Below the pieces are notes generated by a model. It was not told where the DNA came from. It saw nothing but the letters and a program-made list of their open reading frames with translations, and ran no database searches. From positions 1 to 20,485 of the IMG/VR virus record IMGVR_UViG_3300028392_000344: DNA of 20,485 bases; one strand, 5' to 3'. The position numbers and the translations under genes were made by a program. Positions 7,126-13,480 of this stretch are shown piece after piece (the first letter of the stretch is position 1; every line of letters starts with the position of its first letter). Source of the DNA: a virus.

Positions 7126-7847
7126 CCAGCCTGTTTAAGTAATTCTTGTGCTTCTATCCTATTAGCAGGATCTTCTTTTAATTTCTTCTGCCACGCATCT
7201 GGATCAATATATGGCCAAATCATTGCTCGGTGTTCAGATGATATTTCCTCTAAAAACTTTTGACCCGACTCACAATTATATAACACCCACGGACTAATGC
7301 GCCCACTAGTAACAGCATATACGATTGCGTTATGATTGCCATAACGCAAATAATCTTGTGACTGTGTTTCTTTCTCTTCGCCCCACGTAATTGCGTGTTC
7401 GATAGCGCGAGTTAATGCGTCTTCCATGCGCTCTACTTTTAAATAAAATAGTAAATATTCTTCGTAAACACTATCTTTAGTCCAATAATCTATTTTTTTA
7501 TTTTGTTTCAACACATATTCTGTAAAGCGGGCAGGGTTAATTGCTTTAATACTTACGCAATATCTTCCAAATTTTACAAAGGCTTTGTAGTATGGACTGT
7601 CACAAAAATCGTCATATGTTTTTAATTTAGCGGAGCCTTGTGTCAACTCATAAAATTTAATGTATGCGTGGAAGCCTAATCTAACACCTGCTTCTTCTTT
7701 TTCTTGTCGACGTTTGCGTGGCTCGCAAGAATGTATTGCCAAACTAGTTTCTTTGACAAAGTCTTTCTTACAGTATTGACAAGTATACTTCATATCAGTT
7801 TTGCTAAATGTACCTAACTTGGCAATGGCGTTGGCGTCAATCATCAT
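7119..7847 (-). CDS. Conserved phage protein with N-terminal C2HC zinc finger
   Basis: This 242-residue protein has a single zinc-finger motif YTCQYCKKDFVKETSLAIHSC (C23, C26, H39, C41) followed by a basic stretch (RKRRQEK). Then comes a long, mostly helical domain containing AYIKFYELTQGSAKLKTYDD and YYKAFVKFGRYCV. I recall proteins of the same layout in T4-like cyanophages, of unknown function. The zinc finger plus basic patch suggests nucleic-acid binding, which is inference. The start may be either of two adjacent ATGs (7847, 7844) or MKYTC at 7793; the first overlaps the previous gene by 11 bases. It is part of the coupled run 9013-6173. Confidence 0.75.
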   Translation of the reverse strand: MMIDANAIAKLGTFSKTDMKYTCQYCKKDFVKETSLAIHSCEPRKRRQEKEEAGVRLGFHAYIKFYELTQGSAKLKTYDDFCDSPYYKAFVKFGRYCVSIKAINPARFTEYVLKQNKKIDYWTKDSVYEEYLLFYLKVERMEDALTRAIEHAITWGEEKETQSQDYLRYGNHNAIVYAVTSGRISPWVLYNCESGQKFLEEISSEHRAMIWPYIDPDAWQKKLKEDPANRIEAQELLKQAGW

Positions 7848-8055
7848 TTACTTTGACAAAATGCCTTGATAAATTATGTTTTTTAATCCATTCCTTTTTG
7901 CTTAGTCCCCAAGTTGCCATAAACACCGGTAGCAGCAATGCTACTTCCTGCGGAGTAATATCAGCTTGTGGGTTGTATCTTTTATTTTCAATTATTATTT
8001 CACTAAGTTCTGGAACTTTAACTTCTTTCTTTTCTTTTTTAAACGGCCAAATCAT
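7837..8055 (-). CDS. Small conserved-type phage protein, unknown function
   Basis: This 72-residue protein starts MIWPFKKEKKE, with a basic N-terminus and then a helical segment (TPQEVALLLPVFMATWGLSK). The ATG overlaps the preceding stop as ATGA, and its own stop overlaps the next gene, so it is embedded in a coupled operon and is very likely translated. The hydrophobic stretch (about 38-52) is short and could be a buried helix rather than a membrane anchor. No function recognised. Confidence 0.7.
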   Translation of the reverse strand: MIWPFKKEKKEVKVPELSEIIIENKRYNPQADITPQEVALLLPVFMATWGLSKKEWIKKHNLSRHFVKVNDD

Positions 8056-8513
8056 TTTTTAGTCTCCTGCCCTAGCTCTTTTAAGTAAGCATCAATGTCT
8101 TTTTTAGTATTAAGTTCAGCCATTAGTTCTATCTCGTCATCTTTCATATGTGGATATAACTCCATTAATTGCTTTTTAATACTGCCTGCTCCGGGTTCTT
8201 TTTTCTTTGTGCTAATCCAATTATGTCGCTGTGTACCTATGTCAGGGCTTACAGTAGTAGCCACTAACCACTGTAGCTTTTTATGATTGCGTTCAGCTGA
8301 CCCTGGAATAGAAAAGAACTTTTTGTTTAAGCGTTCGTTAGTTGCTATTAGATAAAAATGTTGTAAATCAGAGGATCCCTGTACACAAGATCCATAGCGA
8401 ATCATCAAAAACGGGGAGAACTTTTTCTTTTCGTCCTCGTTGAGTTCGTCGTAAAAGTCGCGATTTTTTTTATCAAATTGCGCCATTTCGTTTGAAATGT
8501 GTAGCTTGTCCAC
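8052..8513 (-). CDS. Conserved phage protein, unknown function
   Basis: This 153-residue protein probably starts at GTG 8513 (TAGTG overlap with the previous stop). An ATG at 8486 is the alternative. I recall similar cyanophage proteins whose N-terminus extends before the FDKKNRDFY motif, which favours the GTG. The protein contains FSPFLMIRYGSCVQGSS, then an HFYLIATNERLNKKFF stretch, a QWLVATTVSP.IG..RHNWI motif and a Lys-rich C-terminus with MKDDEIELMAELN. No catalytic signature is recognised. Its position among replication genes suggests a DNA-related accessory role, which is inference. Confidence 0.75.
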   Translation of the reverse strand: MDKLHISNEMAQFDKKNRDFYDELNEDEKKKFSPFLMIRYGSCVQGSSDLQHFYLIATNERLNKKFFSIPGSAERNHKKLQWLVATTVSPDIGTQRHNWISTKKKEPGAGSIKKQLMELYPHMKDDEIELMAELNTKKDIDAYLKELGQETKK

Positions 8514-9013
8514 TAAAATGCCTTGTTATAATCAACCACTTCACAGTTCCGGGAGATATCTTTAACAAAATAAACACAGTCGGGTTCTTTTCCATCGCCC
8601 AATGGTACGCATAACATTTGACCATTTTTAAGTTTAGGAGCAAACCAAGCGACATCCTGATACACATCTAATATTTCTACATCAAGAAAACTAGGTCTAA
8701 AACTGCTTAATGGATTAAATTGAAATGCTTTGAATCCTCTATCGTTTAATGCTGACAGTGGAATAACTTCTAAATCACCAAAGTCTGGTTCGCCAATTAG
8801 TAATTGCCAGTCTACAGGCATACGAATTCTGTGTTCGCCAATGCGTAATACCAACGCAGGAGCATTAAAACTTTCTAAAAAGATTAACGGAATATAATGA
8901 TAATCTGGCTCTTGCGGATTGCTATTGTCTAATATAGCAAATCTCATATCATCTATCTCTTCGGGTAAATGATCAAGTTCATACATCTCGTTATCTAGCG
9001 TTAATATCTTCAT
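8513..9013 (-). CDS. Phage protein of unknown function, first gene of a six-gene run
   Basis: This 166-residue protein starts MKILTLDNEMYEL. A longer frame from GTG 9052 exists, but it would run through the promoter, so the ATG at 9013 is preferred. The protein is acidic and mixed alpha/beta, with HYIPLIFLESFNAPALVLRIG and RMPVDWQLLIGEPDFGDLE. No known motif is seen. A TTGATT-17-TATAAT promoter ends 6 bases before the ATG and no Shine-Dalgarno is present, so a leaderless message is predicted. The stop overlaps the next GTG start (TAGTG). Confidence 0.7.
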   Translation of the reverse strand: MKILTLDNEMYELDHLPEEIDDMRFAILDNSNPQEPDYHYIPLIFLESFNAPALVLRIGEHRIRMPVDWQLLIGEPDFGDLEVIPLSALNDRGFKAFQFNPLSSFRPSFLDVEILDVYQDVAWFAPKLKNGQMLCVPLGDGKEPDCVYFVKDISRNCEVVDYNKAF

Positions 9014-9019
9014 ACTGTT

Positions 9020-9048
9020 ATTATACTTTCTTGATGTGAATAAATCAA
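9020..9048 (-). promoter_or_regulatory. Sigma70-type promoter of the 9013-6173 gene run
   Basis: On the minus strand: TTGATT (9048-9043), a 17-base spacer, TATAAT (9025-9020). Six bases (AACAGT) separate the -10 from the ATG at 9013, so the seventh base, the usual +1, is the A of the start codon. The -35 hexamer is identical to that of the primase promoter. Confidence 0.78.
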
Positions 9049-9053
9049 CCACT

Positions 9054-9896
9054 TTATTTCCATTCCAATTTTTCTTGAGTAAACGGATAGTTGGCTTCTC
9101 TATAGAATACTTTGCGTTTGGTTAAATGTCGTTTTGCGAATTTGCAGGTACTTGTGACGTCCCAAATTTCCACGTGATCTTTGTCTTCGGCCTTTCGTAT
9201 GCCTCGTCCAATTGATTGGATAACCCTAACAAATGATTTACCAGGCTCCACCAGCACAAGATTAAAAATACGGGGAATATTAATACCCACAGCAGCAACA
9301 CCATAGGTAGCAACAATAATTTTATCGTCCACATCAGCAACTTCTGCATATTCTTCATCACGTTTGGTTCCTTTTGTTGCGCCCGATACAAATACTGCTC
9401 GGTCGCCTAATAATTCTACTAGTGCGTGTCCTGCCGCTACACGGTCCACTAACACTAGCGTGTTGCCTGTTGCTTTAACTTTTTCTACAAGTGCGGCTAT
9501 TACAGCAAGCCTATCTTTATCTTCTAGCAAAAATTTTAATTCACTTTGATAATTCGCAAATTCTGCGTGGTCTATTAGCTGTACAACATTCACGTGACAT
9601 TGTGCTAATACACCTCTGTCCTGTAATTCTGATGCCGATAATTGATTGATAACTGGACCTAAACTGGCCTTGAGTGCTTGAAACTCATATGGTTCTTTAG
9701 GTACGGTGCCAGTAAGTCCCCAGCGAATAGGAATACGACTCATGACTGTTGTCATTAAATTTTTCAGGGCATCGGCTTTTGCCATATGACAATTTGATAC
9801 TACTGCCCCGTCTACTACATAGTTGTGATTGTTTTCTATATGTAAATTATATACTTCTGCCGGTTTAGTTATTTCAGTTTTTTTAATTAGTTTCAT
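9054..9896 (-). CDS. uvsW: UvsW-type DNA helicase, C-terminal half fused behind a split-intein C fragment
   Basis: The 280-residue product begins with a 35-residue IntC (MKLIKKTEITKPAEV...AVVSN). It then continues as helicase from CHMAKADALKN, the second half of the DECH box. The C-extein (245 residues) carries superfamily 2 motifs: GLTGT (motif III), VATYGVAAVGINIP (motif V) and QSIGRGIRKAED (motif VI). Joined to the N-half, it gives a 485-residue protein close to T4 UvsW (about 500), which reverses stalled forks and unwinds R-loops and D-loops. The ATG at 9896 lies inside the last codons of the endonuclease gene (14-base overlap). The frame is open to 9947, but the later ATG gives an IntC of standard length. 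Function requires trans-splicing with the product of 10799-11827. Confidence 0.88.
   Translation of the reverse strand: MKLIKKTEITKPAEVYNLHIENNHNYVVDGAVVSNCHMAKADALKNLMTTVMSRIPIRWGLTGTVPKEPYEFQALKASLGPVINQLSASELQDRGVLAQCHVNVVQLIDHAEFANYQSELKFLLEDKDRLAVIAALVEKVKATGNTLVLVDRVAAGHALVELLGDRAVFVSGATKGTKRDEEYAEVADVDDKIIVATYGVAAVGINIPRIFNLVLVEPGKSFVRVIQSIGRGIRKAEDKDHVEIWDVTSTCKFAKRHLTKRKVFYREANYPFTQEKLEWK
9792..9896 (-). other. Split intein C fragment (IntC)
   Basis: These are 35 codons ending in Asn before Cys+1. Block F is VYNLHIENNHNYVVDG and block G is AVVSN|C. The terminal Asn and the +1 Cys needed for splicing are present. The usual penultimate His is Ser here. The length matches IntC fragments of natural gp41- and NrdJ-type split inteins, which are about 35-45 residues. 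Confidence 0.88.
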
Positions 9897-10785
9897 ATAA
9901 TGCTTTAATTTTTCTTGCTGTATTGTCATCAAATCGTGAGTAATCAATATCTATATTTTGCAATCGTAGCCAATCTTGATCAGCTATAGTCACAGTATAT
10001 CCTGCTATTTTTGCCCACTCGTGCAATGCTATAATTTTTGAGTTAAATTTTTCGCCCACACATAATTCACGCGGTTTAACTTCGACTACTATTTTGTTTT
10101 GATGATCCACAAAGTCAACTATATAGACTTTTGTGATACCTTGTAAATTATATTTGATTCGCAATGTTTCATATTCGGCAGATTGATTAATAAATTGGTA
10201 TAACGCTTCCCAACTTGATCGGTAAGGCTTATTGTCGAATGTCGAATCCCAGTGGGTATTTCTGTTATTACTATTCGGGGTAAATTCCCCGTTTAATATT
10301 TTCTTTTTCATAATATCAGATCTTACTTGTTTATCAGCAACTGACATTTTGATCCCGTACATACCGTTGCTATAACCAGAATTTTTTTTACTAATTTTAT
10401 CTTTGACTGATTGCGGTCTAGGACTGAGTGTGCCTATATTTTGTCCTTTGGTGCCAGCATTCCACGGAGTACCAGTATTAAGGTTTTGTTTAATTATATC
10501 TCCATATTTTTCCTGAACTGCGTTGCCACCAATAGAGGATAACATAGCCTTAATCTCGTTAGTAGTGATTGACCCGTTTAGTAAGTTATCAATGTTACTA
10601 ACCCATAATATAGTTTTAGTGCTTAATAATCTTCTGCAAAATCTATCTTTATCATTATCAATCAAAGTTACTCCCGTCGATAACGTTATACTGTTGCCCG
10701 AATACGCAATAACTCTGGTAAGTTGATTATGGTCTATCATCTTAGCGTTAAATCGATCTATCATTTGTTGGGCTGACTGTTTCAT
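9883..10785 (-). CDS. Homing endonuclease, NUMOD3 plus PD-(D/E)XK type, nested between the uvsW halves
   Basis: This 300-residue protein has DNA-binding NUMOD3-like motifs in the middle (GTPWNAGTKG at 105-114; SGYSNGMYGIKMS at 136-148) and a C-terminal nuclease core. That core has RSSWEALYQF (E193), YIVDFV (D224) and VVEVKP (E235, K237), the E...D...ExK order of PD-(D/E)XK enzymes. Such enzymes (EDxHD and Vsr-like homing families) are known beside fractured phage genes and introns. It starts 13 bases after the N-half stop and its end overlaps the C-half start. A TATAAATA late-type box lies 24 bases before its ATG. Its likely role is to cut intein-less uvsW alleles and spread the insertion; the target site is inferred to be the DECH-box region. 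An HNH or GIY-YIG domain is not seen. Confidence 0.82.
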   Translation of the reverse strand: MKQSAQQMIDRFNAKMIDHNQLTRVIAYSGNSITLSTGVTLIDNDKDRFCRRLLSTKTILWVSNIDNLLNGSITTNEIKAMLSSIGGNAVQEKYGDIIKQNLNTGTPWNAGTKGQNIGTLSPRPQSVKDKISKKNSGYSNGMYGIKMSVADKQVRSDIMKKKILNGEFTPNSNNRNTHWDSTFDNKPYRSSWEALYQFINQSAEYETLRIKYNLQGITKVYIVDFVDHQNKIVVEVKPRELCVGEKFNSKIIALHEWAKIAGYTVTIADQDWLRLQNIDIDYSRFDDNTARKIKALYETN

Positions 10786-10798
10786 AAATACTTTCGCT

Positions 10799-11827
10799 TT
10801 AGTTAACTGTATTTATACTAGTATATATTATTTCGTGGTTTTTTGTCAATCTATCTGCCCGTATCCATCCATCGTTAGTTAAAAATTTATGGTTTCCAGT
10901 AACTTGTATTTTATTTCCATTGTCGAACTCCAAATCGTACATTTTTTCACTAGAGGAATTGGTTAAATTTATATGCTGTTTAACTACGATGTCGGTCTTA
11001 AATTCTTTTGTATCTTCTGAATAATTAATAACTGTATCGCCCGCTTTAATATCTTTGATTGCTACATATCCCGAAGGTGTTAAAACTTTACTATCAGCAG
11101 CAAAACATTCGTCAACCATGACACAAACAACGCCTTCGATAAAATCTTGAATAGTAACATCTGACCCAATTTTAGTATTTTTAAGTAAGATGTTTAAGGA
11201 TTGCCAAGTACAAATGGTATGTGTCTTACCCCATTCTTTTCTATCACCAAAGTAAACTCCCACATCCAATCCTAGTCCTCGATAGTCTTTTTCTGTTTGC
11301 GTGACTAACGATTTATTAGGAACAATTACAATAGTTCTGCCGTGGACTTCGCATCGCTGACTAAGTGCCGCGGTCATAATAGTTTTACCTGCGCCTGTTG
11401 CTACTTCCTGTATGCTTTGTGGATTTTCTAGAAAGTTGTTTACAATCTCCACTTGATAGTCACGAAGTTTAATAGGTTGGCCTTCCATAGGATGGCCTTT
11501 ACCCCAGTTGAGATGAACAAATGTATCTTCGGTTACTCTCTCAAAAGTAAAACTAGTAGAATAATCCCTTTGATCATCGAGTATGATGTCATAGTTAAAA
11601 CTTTCTAATATAGGAACAATCTCAGGTAGTAAGTTTGTATAAGTGCTGCCGCCCAATTGAAAATACGCTACTTTGCCATCCCAACGACCAAGTCTAACCG
11701 CAGGCAAATATCTAGCCCCTGGGATTTCATACTTGAAAGTATTGACCAGTTTTTTACGGGCGTCTAACTCAAGACCTTCTATTTTGATGTTAACTTCGTC
11801 TTTAATTATTATTGTAGCGGTTCGCAT
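10799..11827 (-). CDS. uvsW: UvsW-type DNA helicase, N-terminal half fused to a split-intein N fragment
   Basis: This 342-residue product comprises residues 1-240 (UvsW N-extein) and 241-342 (IntN). The N-extein has an N-terminal DNA-binding region (RLGRWDGKVAYF near 45-56), the Q-like motif LRDYQ (121-125), Walker A ATGAGKT (143-149), and TIVIVPNKSLVTQ (motif Ia). It stops at MVDE, the first half of the DECH motif II. The Cys that follows is intein residue 1. The ATG at 11827 is chosen over an in-frame GTG at 11833 because the promoter -10 ends only 8 bases before the ATG and +1 would fall after the GTG. After splicing to the 9054-9896 product, an intact DECH box forms. Confidence 0.9.
   Translation of the reverse strand: MRTATIIIKDEVNIKIEGLELDARKKLVNTFKYEIPGARYLPAVRLGRWDGKVAYFQLGGSTYTNLLPEIVPILESFNYDIILDDQRDYSTSFTFERVTEDTFVHLNWGKGHPMEGQPIKLRDYQVEIVNNFLENPQSIQEVATGAGKTIMTAALSQRCEVHGRTIVIVPNKSLVTQTEKDYRGLGLDVGVYFGDRKEWGKTHTICTWQSLNILLKNTKIGSDVTIQDFIEGVVCVMVDECFAADSKVLTPSGYVAIKDIKAGDTVINYSEDTKEFKTDIVVKQHINLTNSSSEKMYDLEFDNGNKIQVTGNHKFLTNDGWIRADRLTKNHEIIYTSINTVN
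10802..11107 (-). other. Split intein N fragment (IntN)
   Basis: 102 codons starting at Cys1. Block A is CFAADSKVLTPSG and block B contains QVTGNHKFLTNDGW with the TxxH-type T70/H73. The fragment ends at its own stop codon rather than continuing into an endonuclease domain. The size matches IntN of natural split inteins, which are about 90-120 residues. Confidence 0.9.
10810..10817 (-). promoter_or_regulatory. T4-late-type box TATAAATA inside IntN, ahead of the endonuclease gene
   Basis: An exact match to the T4 late consensus TATAAATA on the minus strand lies within the last IntN codons. Predicted +1 is near 10803, giving an 18-base leader to the ATG at 10785. T4 homing endonuclease genes are known to use late promoters of this kind, which supports the assignment. 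Confidence 0.55.
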
Positions 11828-11835
11828 TATCACTT

Positions 11836-11844
11836 ATTATAGCA
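11836..11844 (-). promoter_or_regulatory. Extended -10 promoter (TGCTATAAT) of uvsW N-half
   Basis: TGCTATAAT on the minus strand has the TGn extension but no recognisable -35. The same nine bases form the uvsX promoter. Eight bases separate it from the ATG at 11827, so the message would have at most 1-3 leader bases. It lies just beyond the strong terminator 11864-11894. Confidence 0.65.
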
Positions 11845-11863
11845 TACTTAGTACGCAAAGAGC

Positions 11864-11894
11864 AAAAAAACAGACACCGTTTTACGGGTGTCTG
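11864..11894 (-). terminator. Rho-independent terminator after the 71-residue gene
   Basis: The minus-strand stem CAGACACC/GGTGTCTG (8 bp, 8-base loop; arms 11887-11894 and 11871-11878) is followed by seven T (11870-11864). This is the best terminator in the window and separates the AAA+ ATPase unit from uvsW. Confidence 0.85.
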
Positions 11895-11929
11895 ATAAAA
11901 TGAGCTGTTAAAACAGCCCAGGAGCTACC

Positions 11930-11956
11930 AAAATACTTAGCCTAGTTTGCCAAGTA
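11930..11956 (-). terminator. Hairpin directly after the 71-residue gene
   Basis: The minus-strand arms TACTTGGC (11956-11949) and GCTAAGTA (11941-11934) form an 8-bp stem with one G-U pair and a 7-base loop, then TTTT. It begins immediately after the TAG stop. It is a weak terminator or a 3'-end protecting structure, followed by a small palindrome (11904-11917) and then the strong terminator. Confidence 0.5.
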
Positions 11957-12172
11957 CTATGAATTTCTTAAATACAGTGGTATATCTGTATCAACAATGG
12001 GCTGACCAAAGTGGTCTTTAATAACTAAATTCCAGGCTCGACCATGACTAAAGATATTATGAGTATATGCTAAATCAGCACATTCTTGTATGATTAACTG
12101 GGCAAACAAGTCTAACCCTTCTTGGTCTGGATTATCTTGAATGCCTGCCTGTTCTTTTAGTTTATTAAACAT
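11957..12172 (-). CDS. Small phage protein, unknown function
   Basis: This 71-residue protein starts MFNKLKEQAGIQD. It contains FAQLIIQECADLAYTH, then SHGRAWNLVIKDHFG, and ends in a short beta-type segment. No known motif. It overlaps the 3' end of the AAA+ ATPase gene by 8 bases and is followed by two hairpins, so it is the last gene of that unit. Shared transcription suggests, but does not prove, a functional link with the ATPase. Confidence 0.7.
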   Translation of the reverse strand: MFNKLKEQAGIQDNPDQEGLDLFAQLIIQECADLAYTHNIFSHGRAWNLVIKDHFGQPIVDTDIPLYLRNS

Positions 12173-13184
12173 TTTTCATACAAGTGCTAACAGCCAATGC
12201 CTTCCAATTTTCTTCGGAAACTTTGGTTAAGTCGGCAAGTTTAAGTGCCATACGCAAAGACATCTCACGCAATTTAGTCTGATTAGCTTCCATGAATTCT
12301 AAAATTTCTTCGCCAATTTCTGGACTAAAATCATAATCCTTAAATAAGTCGCCCTGACGGAAGATTTGTTTAATACGCAAAAACTTATCACGCATTGTGT
12401 TAAGTGTTAAATCTAAAAAGTGGCAACGCGACTGTAATGCTTCCAAGTGATCTTGCATCTTCTTACTCTTGATGTTATCAAACTTCAAGTTTGTAATAAA
12501 AATTGCGCCACCTTTAAAGTCAAACATATCAGGAACGCCTTCACGACGTAACATTGAGCTATCTGAATTCCAGTGGATCTTGCGTTTCTTACCTGAATCT
12601 AATGCGGCCTTGAGAATGTTCAGTGCCAATTCATCTTGGAATACTGAGTCACAGTCATCAAATACTAAGACGTTATTAGCGTCAGAGTGACGATACAATG
12701 TACAGTAAAGTCCAATTGGAGTCATAGCACCTTTAACTACTTCATACTTAATTTTCTTACCTGAGATACGATCAAACATACCTGATTTCTCAAGTTCAAA
12801 CTCTACTCCATATGACTTACCTACACCCGGAGGGCCAACTACAATCATAGCACGAACATCACCAGAGATTGTAGCACGAGTCATTTGTTGTAAAATTTCA
12901 AATCGCTGTTCAATACGATTCATTACTTCTTCATCTGTTTCTACTTCGGGTTGAATTTTAATTACAGGTTCTGCTGTAGCAATATCGCTAGCCGCAATTT
13001 CGATATCTTCGATACCGCTTACACGAACACGAACTTCATCGTATTCTTCACCAAAAAAGCCATCTGATTTTATTGTCACATAGCCTCCTTTGGCTCCCGT
13101 TTGATAATCTTTAATAAGTGTAAACGCAACATTGTTGACAGGCATATTGCGATACACACCACTTTTAATTAATACCTTTGACAT
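12165..13184 (-). CDS. AAA+ ATPase
   Basis: This 339-residue protein has an N-terminal domain (1-85) with a KGGYVTIKSDGFFG stretch and then an AAA+ module. Walker A is GPPGVGKS at 117-124, Walker B is VLVFDDCD at 172-179, the sensor-1-like motif is AIFITNL at 227-233, and LQSRC with a candidate arginine finger lies near 250-254. It is not the T4 clamp loader gp44 (no zinc-finger or SRC-type clamp-loader layout beyond the general AAA+ motifs). Related proteins with unknown roles occur in marine T4-like phages, from memory. The ribosome site is strong (AGGAG, 8-9 bases upstream). It has its own TTGACA-17-TACAAT promoter. The N-terminal region may bind a substrate or partner; the remodelling target is unknown. 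Confidence 0.85.
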   Translation of the reverse strand: MSKVLIKSGVYRNMPVNNVAFTLIKDYQTGAKGGYVTIKSDGFFGEEYDEVRVRVSGIEDIEIAASDIATAEPVIKIQPEVETDEEVMNRIEQRFEILQQMTRATISGDVRAMIVVGPPGVGKSYGVEFELEKSGMFDRISGKKIKYEVVKGAMTPIGLYCTLYRHSDANNVLVFDDCDSVFQDELALNILKAALDSGKKRKIHWNSDSSMLRREGVPDMFDFKGGAIFITNLKFDNIKSKKMQDHLEALQSRCHFLDLTLNTMRDKFLRIKQIFRQGDLFKDYDFSPEIGEEILEFMEANQTKLREMSLRMALKLADLTKVSEENWKALAVSTCMKNV

Positions 13185-13218
13185 ACTTTTAGCTCCTACT
13201 TTTATAATTTAAGTTACT

Positions 13219-13247
13219 ATTGTAACACCTAATTAATTTTTTGTCAA
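13219..13247 (-). promoter_or_regulatory. Sigma70 promoter of the AAA+ ATPase gene
   Basis: On the minus strand: TTGACA (13247-13242), a 17-base spacer, TACAAT (13224-13219). The -35 starts on the base right after the stop codon of the 55-residue gene. The leader is about 28 bases with a good ribosome site. Confidence 0.85.
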
Positions 13248-13415
13248 TTAAGCATTTTCTGTATAACGGATAATAACTTCTGTACCGTTAAACATTGCCA
13301 TAACTGTTTGTTCTGCCAAATAAGCTGAACTAGTGTTAATAGGCATAGTACCTTCACTAACTACATTTGAAGTACCTTTTTCGTAGCAAGTGTATGTCAC
13401 GTTATAAATTGCCAT
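13248..13415 (-). CDS. Small phage protein of 55 residues, unknown function
   Basis: This short minus-strand gene starts ATG at 13415 (MAIYNVTYTCYEKG) and ends ...IIRYTENA with TAA at 13248. The ribosome site AAGGA lies about 9 bases upstream. A near-perfect sigma70 promoter (TTGACA-17-TATACT) and an upstream terminator make it a clearly bounded unit. The protein looks like a small beta-strand-rich domain: alternating hydrophobic residues in IYNVTYTCY and EVIIRYTE, with a helix (AYLAEQTVMAMF) between. Its function is unknown. A strong promoter, small size and position suggest an early host-directed or regulatory protein, which is inference. Confidence 0.75.
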   Translation of the reverse strand: MAIYNVTYTCYEKGTSNVVSEGTMPINTSSAYLAEQTVMAMFNGTEVIIRYTENA

Positions 13416-13451
13416 TTTCTTTTCCTTTGTTTAATTGTTTACTATGTTAAT

Positions 13452-13480
13452 AGTATAGCTGAATTGGAATTAATTGTCAA
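13452..13480 (-). promoter_or_regulatory. Sigma70 promoter of the 55-residue gene
   Basis: On the minus strand: TTGACA (13480-13475), a 17-base spacer, TATACT (13457-13452). This is the closest match to consensus in the window. It begins directly after a terminator. +1 is near 13445, giving a leader of about 30 bases. Confidence 0.88.

Noticed and set aside
8473-8667. Short minus-strand frame across the 8513 gene junction
   Set aside because: It overlaps two well-supported coupled genes in another frame and has no start signal.
9054-11827. Split uvsW explained as a frameshifted or decayed gene
   Set aside because: Each break coincides with intein splice residues (Cys1; Asn then Cys+1), both intein fragments are intact and of standard length, and a complete endonuclease gene fills the gap.
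11895-11956. Possible tRNA suggested by clustered hairpins
   Set aside because: The stems do not form a cloverleaf: no acceptor stem, T-loop or anticodon arm of the right size could be found on either strand.
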